The notes under the pieces: generated by a model
Told to the model about the DNA's origin: nothing
What the model saw: the letters and a program-made list of their open reading frames with translations, nothing else
Databases searched by the model: none
In this document: one piece after another, positions 10,701-18,208 of the stretch
How positions within the stretch are numbered: the first letter of the stretch is position 1
Layout of the letters: each line of letters starts with the position of its first letter
Translations under genes and position numbers: made by a program
Source of the DNA: Ichthyophonus hoferi
Lineage: Eukaryota > Opisthokonta > Ichthyosporea > Ichthyophonida > Ichthyophonidae
Length of the DNA stretch: 21,391 bases
Direction: 5' to 3'
Assembly: GCA_002751075.1 (NCBI GenBank)
Contig: NAOQ01000048.1
Coordinates: 232,753-254,143, forward strand

Positions 10701-11374
10701 AGCCTATGAGACATAGCGCCGGCTCAAACCCCTTTGGCCAACCACAAGCACAATCACAGGTGTGTTTCTTCGTTCTTAATTTTTAAATTTTTAAACAAAT
10801 GTAAATACCATTTCACTGCTATCCTATTAGACTACGAAAGTATTATTGTATTGTCATACTATCTTATTACAGTATCACATTATTATACTACAATCCTATT
10901 ATATTACTATTCTATAGCACCACTATCCGAATATGTTACTAAAAGAAATCAGGTTTTCTTTATTATTAAAAAAATATGTTTGCTTGTTATTGGTTACTTT
11001 ATTTAGTTTTTTGGGGATGCTTATAGGGTGACGGTCTATGCCCCAGTGTAAGATTAAAGATTAAAAAAATTGCTCTATCACGGGTTTGTTTTGGTTTTTA
11101 AAATGCCGCTGTTAAAAGATTATTGATTGGATTTTGTTTTTGATCCGAGTTTTTATTGGCTGTCTCGGGTTTTACTCCTTTTCTTTAACCAATCCACATC
11201 CCTTCCTACACCCCCATTAATTATCCTATTGTGCCTAACACTAGCACTAACCGCACCATTATTACCATACAGAGCAATATCAATCCTTTTGGTGCTGAGA
11301 CATCCAATAACCCCTTTGCTACTGGTTCCAGCCAACCATATCAACGACCTGCCCCCTCCAATCCGTTCATGTAG
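4749..11374 (+). CDS. PICALM: Clathrin coat assembly protein, PICALM/AP180 (LAP) family, 11 coding exons
   Basis: Coding exons assembled by eye: 4749-4896, 5390-5487, 5818-5938, 6496-6698, 6878-6989, 7571-7722, 8180-8259, 8944-9026, 9439-9636, 10149-10759, 11273-11374. All ten introns are GT-AG, phases match, and the sum is 1908 nt (635 aa plus stop). The protein is an endocytic adaptor that binds PIP2 at the plasma membrane and recruits clathrin and SNAREs. Residues about 15-290 are the ANTH domain. K34, K44, K46 and H47 (APKKKHVNYL) keep the spacing of the CALM phosphoinositide site, and FIRRYANYLEEK matches the family. The unstructured tail carries LLSFD (366-370, a clathrin box), DLF (401-403, the type bound by the AP-2 appendage) and six NPF motifs (413, 480, 592, 606, 615, 632), which EH domains bind. 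It ends SNPFM, like vertebrate CALM ends. The least certain junction is exon 8 to exon 9: the 9439 acceptor was chosen because it is in phase. One copy only, so PICALM-like, not a specific vertebrate paralogue. Confidence 0.95.
5238..5441 (+). repeat. Diverged 102-bp tandem duplication covering the intron 1 end and exon 2 start
   Basis: The segment around 5241-5320 resembles 5343-5420 at an offset of 102 bp: CAATCT, CTATTGGCCTA against CTAATTGGTCTA, and GATCTAAT at 5287 and 5389. The second copy holds the real acceptor (TTAG) and the first codons of exon 2. The first has TTGG in place of the acceptor, so it should not be spliced. Confidence 0.6.
5531..5695. repeat. TAGTGTAGTG / TTATATTATA array in intron 2 of the CALM gene
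   Basis: A degenerate TGTAG/TAGTG array passes into TTATA units and ends in TACATTA units. It is simple sequence within an intron. Confidence 0.75.
6003..6425. repeat. ATTACACTACATAC minisatellite in intron 3 of the CALM gene
   Basis: About 420 bp of irregular units around CATTACACTACATA, nearly free of G on the plus strand. Larger blocks repeat too: TACATTGCATGCATACATTA occurs twice, about 150 bp apart. The frames are open as His/Tyr/Thr/Leu repeats, which I treat as non-coding. Confidence 0.85.
6705..6877 (+). other. Intron 4 with complementary GA and CT tracts at its two ends
   Basis: A purine tract (GGGAGAGGGTGAGGAGAGGG and onward, about 6705-6752) lies just inside the 5' splice site. 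A CT tract (about 6840-6875) lies just before the 3' splice site and is largely complementary to it. A perfect TACTAAC branch-point-like site is at 6829-6835. Confidence 0.6.
7024..7325. repeat. AGTATATGTAGT array in intron 5 of the CALM gene
   Basis: About 300 bp of units such as GTAGTATATGTAGTA, almost without C on the plus strand, grading into plain AT repeats. Confidence 0.8.
7777..7975. repeat. TATTACTATACTA array in intron 6 of the CALM gene
   Basis: About 200 bp of TATTACTATA and CTATTATATTA units, almost without G on the plus strand. The open frames over it are Tyr/Ile/Leu artefacts. Confidence 0.8.
8391..8548. repeat. TTATACTATATTACA array in intron 7 of the CALM gene
   Basis: Units such as ATTACATTATACTATATT repeat several times and then become TATTGTATTG pentamers. 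Confidence 0.75.
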
Positions 11375-11474
11375 TCGGTGTGTTTAAATTTTAATTGTCT
11401 TGATGTCATTGGATAGTTCATTTTATTGCGATTTTTTATCTTCGCTTTAAATTTTATTTTCATCCGAACTACCC

Positions 11475-11480
11475 AATAAA
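11475..11480 (+). terminator. Candidate poly(A) signal AATAAA of the CALM gene
   Basis: A canonical AATAAA lies 100 nt after the stop codon at 11372-11374 and is the first one on this strand downstream of it. A T/G-rich stretch follows. Confidence 0.5.
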
Positions 11481-13042
11481 TTACTCGGACTGGTCTTTTC
11501 TTTGCTTGCTTTTTAATGACACGCTGACCAATAATGCAATATATTTAACAATATCCACCCATCACACTGCGTGTTTTTCTTGATAGTAATTTAGATCTTA
11601 ACTCTACACCAATGAGTTACTTGCATAACAACTATCCAGCCAATAGCATCTCCTAGTATTGGTTAGCTAGTTAATAAAATGATTGGCCCATACGTCCCTG
11701 TATATGGTTGGTCTAGGTGATTACTTAATAATATAATTGCATTTGATTAGTGTTATATAAATTGTCTTAATTGTGATTGGTTATTTGAATGAGGTGCTGT
11801 ACATATCTATAGCTATATAAGATGCCTTTAAAGACTCTAAACATTAAAATTGGTACATACTAGCAATATCCAATACAGCAAGCCCTAGCTTTTTATTGGC
11901 ATATATTTATACAGGTGCAGTTTTACTCTTTGCAAATTAGATGTTTACTGTTATTTATGAGAAACTGTGTCAGTTCTCATGGCTTGCCACAGCTGTTGGG
12001 ATCTCCCATTGCATAACTGGTAGTGGTTAGTATTGCTTGACCAGTGTTAGTAGTAGTCACTTTATCAGATCTGTCTTTTAAGACTCAGTTGCTGTGATAG
12101 AGGTTCTGTAGAAGGCCCATATACCAACTCTCTAGGTAACTGGCTGTAGCAATTATATCTCTGTTCTAATTCAGAAGGAATAGATGTTTTGATGAGCTCG
12201 GCTAGAATGTAAAAAATGCACGATAAGATGGATCACGCAGGTTATATTTTATGACTTTTGCAATTAGCGCGTATGTTTTAACCGGGATCGTCCCTGTATT
12301 AATAACTTTTGATTTCCTTTATATCTTGTTTGATCGCCAGTGAACACCAATGTAACTAGGCTCAGTAACTGAAATCGAGCCAATCATAAATTATTCATAG
12401 TGTTTCCTTATATGACATGGCTCATTGACCATTTCACTACAATGTATCGTCAAATCAATTATAACTACTTGTCCATTCGGAGTTAACGATCTTTTAACAT
12501 TATTTTTTCATTGGGCTATCGGTTGTTTAAATTTAATACATTATATGATCTTACACAATCATAGCAAGTCATTTCGAGCCATCAAAACAAGATTTTATGT
12601 AGTAATCCTTGCACTATCATACTAAACTAAGATTTGGGTTTGTAAGCAAATGATCTCTCTTCCCAATATAATGATTGAGCGCAAGGATTACAGATTAGCG
12701 GTTAATCCAATTATATCAATGCTTGGATCAAAACCGTATCTGATCAACTATGACATTGACCAATAAATTAACCTCGCCATTCTCGTTCTAATCACAAGTG
12801 GTCAATTCCAGACCTAACAACTCTTGTTTAATCAAGTAATTACCTAATACTAGATTCAGTCACCATGAATAAAATGAGCTAATGGCAATTAAGCAGCAAT
12901 TAATCTGAAGAGTGTGAGTGATGATGAAAACCCTGACTGATAAGGGAATGATTGAGTAGAAATATCTCCATGAAATGAAGACATCCAATTCCTTAAAAAC
13001 TATTCGAATTAGTTAATCAGAATATAGCATATATTTTATTTA
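11481..13042. other. Intergenic region downstream of the CALM gene, no gene recognised
   Basis: Open frames are short and without recognisable domains. CCAAT/ATTGG pentamers on both strands are frequent between about 11500 and 11900. I see no transposon ends or RNA gene here. Confidence 0.5.
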
Positions 13043-13238
13043 TTTATTATTTACTATTAATCAAATAGTAGAGATTATCTATTAAGCCTACATGGTAATC
13101 ATTCAGGCTAAGATCAATACTTGTATACCTAATATTTATTATTTACTATTAATCAAATAGTAGAGATTATCTATCTAGCCTACATGGTAATGATTCAGGT
13201 TGAGTTCAATTCTTGAATACCTAATATTTATTATTTAC
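13043..13238. repeat. 92-bp tandem repeat, two copies plus a partial third
   Basis: Copy 1 is 13043-13134, copy 2 is 13135-13226 and a 12-base start of a third follows. The two copies are identical over the first 41 bases and about nine in ten overall. Each contains the perfect hairpin TACTATT-AATCA-AATAGTA. A diverged third member lies at 18656-18747. Confidence 0.85.
13227..13232 (-). terminator. Candidate poly(A) signal for the 232-aa gene
   Basis: AATAAA on the minus strand, about 180 nt beyond the stop of the 232-aa frame. It falls within the partial third copy of the 92-bp repeat, and the same hexamer recurs in each full copy, so the repeat may supply the 3' end. Confidence 0.3.
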
Positions 13239-13411
13239 ATTGTAATATAGCATAGCATCGCTTACTGTTCGGGCTCATTGTTTAATTTTTACATTAGCGA
13301 CTAAGCGAATCAAAGCATCGATTTTCAAATTAGGTCAGACGTATAATTGGTAAGCCAGTTACCAAGAGAGTCGTTATACACGCCTTCTATAGAACCTCTA
13401 AATTAAGTACA

Positions 13412-14110
13412 TTATATCAATTCTACATGTGAATAAAACAGTGTGTATTTGCTATCAATATAACGATGTGCTTTAGCCTTACCACCAAATAACTTGATGT
13501 TCATCTTTCTTACACTATTATACATTCCTCTACAATGATAGCTTTTGTACTGAAATTCCTGAAACAGGTATGCAAAACCTGATACAATAGCAATAACCTC
13601 CTTACGAGTTAAGGTAACATCTGAGGGGCCATGCCCTTTAAAAGGATTTATGAACAAATACCACATAAACCAGTCTGTAACCTCGGCCCCAGTGAAGTAA
13701 CATGTTATTGCATTGGGTCTGCTGCTAGCATTCCAATAATATTTCCATGCAAGTTTCCTGCTTTCAGGTAACTTGGCCTTCTGTACACACCACTGATAAA
13801 AATCCTTTTTCATATTTTCAATCCATTCGGTGATAGTAAGGTCAATGGTTATAGTTAGCTCGCTTTCCTGACTGGGTACGGCAAGGCTGGAGTTCTTTAT
13901 TATTGTAGGATATGCATGCAGAGCCTTTTCAAGAGGTATACGTTTTGGCTGAACTTTCTTGGTAATTGTTTGCGACCATTTTTTTCCACTTCCTTCAAAC
14001 ACAAACTCATATTCTATAGATTTATAGGATAACTGAGCTTCCAATATGGTTGCTAGTTCATGAGCTGGCTGGGCGTGCTTGCTGTAGTCGAACCAAGCGC
14101 TGTTAATCAT
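13412..14110 (-). CDS. Unknown intronless protein, 232 aa, Trp-rich
   Basis: I do not recognise this protein. An uninterrupted 232-aa frame in such A+T-rich DNA is unlikely by chance, and its composition is protein-like: balanced charged residues, eight Trp (6, 45, 96, 107, 122, 126, 147, 150), and few of the Ile/Tyr/Asn runs seen in spurious frames here. Visible parts: an N-terminal half of mixed helix/strand character with a basic patch (KKW at 43-45, KKVQPKR at 51-57); a strand-like LTITIDLTI (85-93); a predicted helix at 95-127 (WIENMKKDFYQWCVQKAK then LAWKYYW); then a C-terminal segment (168-218) with LTRKEVIAIVSGFAYLFQEF and a basic end (KLFGGKAKAHRY). No signal peptide or clear membrane segment is seen. 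It is convergent with the CALM gene and on the same strand as DCLRE1A. It could be a lineage-specific host gene or a single-exon piece of a mobile element; no terminal repeats enclose it. A 5' exon cannot be excluded. Confidence 0.7.
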   Translation of the reverse strand: MINSAWFDYSKHAQPAHELATILEAQLSYKSIEYEFVFEGSGKKWSQTITKKVQPKRIPLEKALHAYPTIIKNSSLAVPSQESELTITIDLTITEWIENMKKDFYQWCVQKAKLPESRKLAWKYYWNASSRPNAITCYFTGAEVTDWFMWYLFINPFKGHGPSDVTLTRKEVIAIVSGFAYLFQEFQYKSYHCRGMYNSVRKMNIKLFGGKAKAHRYIDSKYTLFYSHVELI

Positions 14111-14167
14111 ATTAAGCGTTTTTTTTTTCTTCGGTGCTTTAAGTTTTCTGTAGTTAAAATAACTTAA

Positions 14168-14249
14168 AGAATGTTTGTTTGAAATCGACTCTAGTTGAAA
14201 TAGTCTGACAGATAGTTTTCAACTATATATATTGGCTACACAACATTCT
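14168..14249. repeat. Symmetric hairpin upstream of the 232-aa gene
   Basis: AGAATGTT (14168-14175) and AGTTGAAA (14193-14200) are matched by TTTCAACT (14217-14224) and AACATTCT (14242-14249), with equal 17-base gaps on both sides. The structure starts 58 bp upstream of the minus-strand start codon at 14110, in its likely promoter or 5' UTR. Confidence 0.6.
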
Positions 14250-14794
14250 TCTACCAATGACAATCCAGAAAAATGATATCAGTGAACGAAAGAATAAGCA
14301 GTCGCCGATAGAATTGGCGATTGTAATTTAGATTAGCCTCTGATTGTTAGTAAGTACCCTTCAATCATTAAAAGAAATATGCATGGTTCTGATTCAATTG
14401 GTCTAATTGGGTGCAAAACATAACATTTTCTATAAATAGGATAGTATTTGTATTATATAATTCAATAATTTGATCAACATTTAATACCTTAATCTGATTA
14501 GTAAGGTGTGATCATAAGAATTAAAACCATTTCACGACTGACTGCAAGATGTGACTCAGTTGTTAGTGTACACATTTCAAGTATCAAATTTTAGAGTGTA
14601 TCATTTATTTAAGTTCTCAATAGTCAACAATTGAGGGGGAAAATTGCTCCTTGTGGGAAATTCACAAGGAAACGTTACTTATTATGTATGTATATATAAT
14701 ATATATATATATATATATAGAACGGATTGAGAATGAGAACAGTTTTATCTGTCCGATAATAATTGATATCAACATAATTCAGGGACGTTTTAGA
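14250..14794. other. Gene-free stretch with minor hairpins
   Basis: No gene is recognised. It includes a perfect 8-bp hairpin (TCCTTGTG at 14648-14655 with CACAAGGA at 14663-14670) and an AT dinucleotide run near 14695-14720. Confidence 0.5.
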
Positions 14795-15172
14795 CCTGGC
14801 TCTCGTCTCAGGGGGGAGGCACCCGAAATCCCCTGGACCAATTGAAACTAAACTATAAATTATAATCTATATGTAAAATTTTAAATTTTTTTTAAAAAAA
14901 AAACTATAGTAAGCTAAACCATTAATAGCTTATTGTAACAATTGCCTTATTACAACGGGACGAAATAAATATTTTGATATACCAAAAAGAATTATAAATA
15001 TAATATTGCATTTGTAACTATTAAAATAAAATAAAAATCACCAATATTGCCTCTTCTCAGAGAGTCTTAAATTACGATATAAATGTACAATTATTGTTGT
15101 TAAATTCTTCTAAACTAATAGAAATATACTTTACATATTAAAATGCACCCCCGACCGAGAAGAGCAGGCTCT
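14795..15172. mobile_element. Possible degenerate MITE with G+C-rich inverted ends
   Basis: The left end at 14795-14830 and the inverted right end at 15143-15172 share blocks in the same order (CCTG, CTCT, TCTC, GGGGG, GCA) and are the only G+C-rich islands in the neighbourhood. The left end also contains CAGGGG (14809-14814) facing CCCCTG (14830-14835). The interior is A+T-rich and non-coding. No clear target duplication is seen, so this is tentative. Confidence 0.3.
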
Positions 15173-15302
15173 GGCGAGCATGGTTTAAAATAAAATAGAT
15201 TGGCTATTTCCCGAATACCAAGGTTAGATAAAAGGTAATTTCTGATAGCATAAAACCTTCTTAATATATTGGTTAGATTATTTGGCAACACTTAAACACT
15301 TT

Positions 15303-15353
15303 CGTCACGTCATAGATTGCAGCATGCTTATTATGACGTAAAGATGTTACGTC
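15303..15353. promoter_or_regulatory. Cluster of three CRE-like sites
   Basis: GTCACGTCAT (15304-15313), ATGACGTAA (15333-15341) and TTACGTC (15347-15353) lie within 50 bp. The last two form the perfect palindrome GACGTAA-AGATG-TTACGTC. These are half-site and near-consensus bZIP (CREB/ATF) motifs. No adjacent gene start is visible. Confidence 0.35.
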
Positions 15354-15359
15354 TGCAGA

Positions 15360-17540
15360 GAATTTTTTCAAGTGTGATAGGTTTATTTTTGCACTGCTGC
15401 AAATATGGCGTGGTACTGACATCTAAAACTCTTTTGCTAAGTTAATACTATTAGTCAACAAGAATCAATGAGCTGGTAGTAACTACACTGCAATATTGAG
15501 AGCGACTATATCAAAGTGAACGTAGAATGTGACAAGCACAATTTGAAACGAGTAGTCGTATAATACATTTTTTATATTTTTTAACTTAGTTAAACCACAG
15601 TGACAGAACAGTGACAGGCTTGTGCAACTAGCCAATGAAAGTCTCTGGCATACCCTGGAAATAGTGCTCACAATTCAAGTTTATTCAAAATAGCAGGGAA
15701 CAAACCATAAGAAACCGTATAATGGTGATAGCTGGAAGTAGGCAAGAGATACAACAATACTATATAACTGGGCGATAAAGAAATGGTACTAATAATATTT
15801 AAAGTAATTTAAAATAACTATTAAAGATTCATTTTATTGCATAATATCACTGATATGCATTAATATGAATTGTAAGACTACAGTAGAAAAACTACCATTT
15901 GCACTTGTATGATATGTATTTTTATATTGGTTTAATCATATATATAGTGATCTAGTTACATATTCCAATTGTATTTTGTTTTTACATCAATTGGACGATT
16001 GGGCCTCACCTTTTTAACTAATTATTCGATGTAGATGTAGATGTAATTAATTTATTTTCATATAAATAGTCAAAACTGATCGACATCATTAAAGCAAAGA
16101 TTCAAATATTTGTTAGTATATTTCATGTTCATACTATGCTTTGAAAATTTTGAAGTTGAAATTAGCTTCATCAGCAAATGTGTACTGAGGAGAAAAATAC
16201 ATACTTTCAATTTTTTAATTTTAAGTTTTTTTTAATTTTAATTTGTTTTTCGTGCACTACTGTTAATTGTATGGTTAAAAATAAATATTTTAGTCTATTA
16301 ATAAGAAAATTATTATTGCTTTCCTACGGCATCAGAAGCCATTGCCAGCTGGACCAAGAAATGCGATATCGTGATTTGCCCGTGCTTACTATTACTATTA
16401 CTACAGTCATTGTGTTTATTTATATATCTAGTATTGCATTGCGTTATATTATAACAAATTCTTGAATTAAAATGATCAAGCGAGCAAATTCGGTAGAGCC
16501 AATCAAGCGTTAAGTTTGTGAATTTTGATATCCCATGTGAATAGCAATCTTTAGGCACTGGTTTCTCAGTAAACTGATAGTCGAATATTACCTTATCTTG
16601 AATTACATGTAGTAATAATATATTATAGCCTATAATATTGTAGTGCATGTTTTATGTGCTGTGTTAGAATCGGATCCTTGGCAAGGCTCACCAAAAGCAA
16701 GTTGCTAGGATACTTAATGTTTATTTCTTCCAAAATTCTTCCCCGATGATATCGTCATATTTCAGTAGATATGTTTTGCCTATTGGCCCGTGCATAAATA
16801 AGATGATGCGTCCCGGCGCAACCCCGTGGGAATATCACTTCTGTTTAATCTTTATTTATAGTTTTATATAATTACTACGATATTATTTATAGTTAATATT
16901 TATTTCAATTGGCATATATTGCATTTATAATTTGTATTATTATTACCTGCGAATATTGACATATAATTAAAATATAAAATGCATTTATCATGTTAATATA
17001 GCTTTGTTAGTCGATTACGGTGCGATCGTTACCATCTTTCTGCTTGGTATGGAGTTCTTCGAGCTATATAGACGTGGTGCACAGATATGTTGGCAATCAT
17101 TCGTTGTTAACTGTACATTGTAGTTGACCTGTGCTTACTACTACCATTACTACTATATTTATATACCTGCTAGGATATCTTAGCTAAGCATTGTAATATT
17201 CAGGTAAAAAATGTAAATAAACTATCGCTGTTACTTGAATTTAGTTGGCTATGATAGCCAATTCGGATAATCGAGTGCTCAGTTTGATGTGATAGTGGCT
17301 TACCAATTTTGAAGCAATGTAATGGTCAAGCGTGTATAATAGATTATAAATTGAGTTTTTTTTTTCTGTGTAAGGAAAACAAAAAAATGAATTACAGCAA
17401 TAATAGTAACTCATTATTATAGTAGCATTTATAGCCGGTTGAATCAATGGCAAGTGATTATACGTGAATATGTCAAAACCGTGATCTGTCAATTTAAATG
17501 TATTTATAGTAGTAATACATAGTCATCTAAACTCAGAAGA
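15360..17540. other. Long gene-free stretch
   Basis: No coding exon with domain support was found on either strand; the open frames have random composition. Two segments about 750 bp apart (16378-16440 and 17128-17175) share GTGCTTACTAYTAC-like text and may be an old duplication. No RNA gene was recognised. Confidence 0.5.
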
Positions 17541-17545
17541 ATACC

Positions 17546-18181
17546 ATATAATGTAATATAATATAATATTATAATGTAATACAATACAACACAACACAGT
17601 ATAATGTAATATAATATAATACAATACAATGCAATATAATACAACAGTTTAATACAACTTAATATAATATATTACAATATAATTGAATATAATATATCAA
17701 AATGTAAACCTGTACTGAAGTTCGATTGGATAATTTGGTTTTATTGGGCCAAGACTACATATATATTAACGTGGAATTTATTTTCCTAATTAAGTAATTC
17801 TAAACTGTAATAAAAAATCTTTTTATCGGTAACACATTGTAAGCCAAGCCATGGATGAATTATACCACAGTATAATACAATATAATATAATGCAATTCAA
17901 TGCCAGATAATACTGCACAATACAATATAATATAATGCAATTCAATGCAATATAATACTGCACAATCTAATATATTGTAATACAATATATTACAATACAA
18001 TTGAATATACGATATTTAAACATAAACCTATACTAAAGTTCGATTGGATAGATTTAGTTTTATTAGGCCAAGACTATCATATATTAACGTGTGATTCCAT
18101 TTTCCTACTTAGGTAATTCTAGAAGGTAATAAAAAGTCATTTTAACTGTTATGTATATGTAAGCCATGGATTAATTATACC
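17546..18181. repeat. 318-bp tandem duplication with embedded pentamer arrays
   Basis: Unique text at about 17700-17866 (GTTCGATTGGAT at 17720, GGCCAAGACTA, ATATTAACGTG, AGCCATGGAT) recurs at 18018-18181 with GTTCGATTGGAT at 18038, an offset of 318 bp. Each copy is preceded by degenerate AATATAATACAAT arrays. The second copy ends about 30 bp from the DCLRE1A stop codon and so lies in its 3' UTR or flank. Confidence 0.8.
18059..18064 (-). terminator. Candidate poly(A) signal AATAAA of DCLRE1A
   Basis: AATAAA on the minus strand, about 145 nt past the stop at 18209-18211, inside the second copy of the 318-bp duplication. Confidence 0.35.
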
Positions 18182-18208
18182 CTCCAATGAATTCATTTCT
18201 ATAAATTG

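Noticed and set aside
10126-10714. Minus-strand open frames opposite CALM exon 10
   Set aside because: They are shadows of the Gly/Asn/Pro-rich exon on the other strand; phase and NPF motifs support only the plus strand.
16178-16648. Overlapping 95- and 111-aa frames on opposite strands
   Set aside because: Composition looks random, there is no domain, and no splice partners or neighbours support them.
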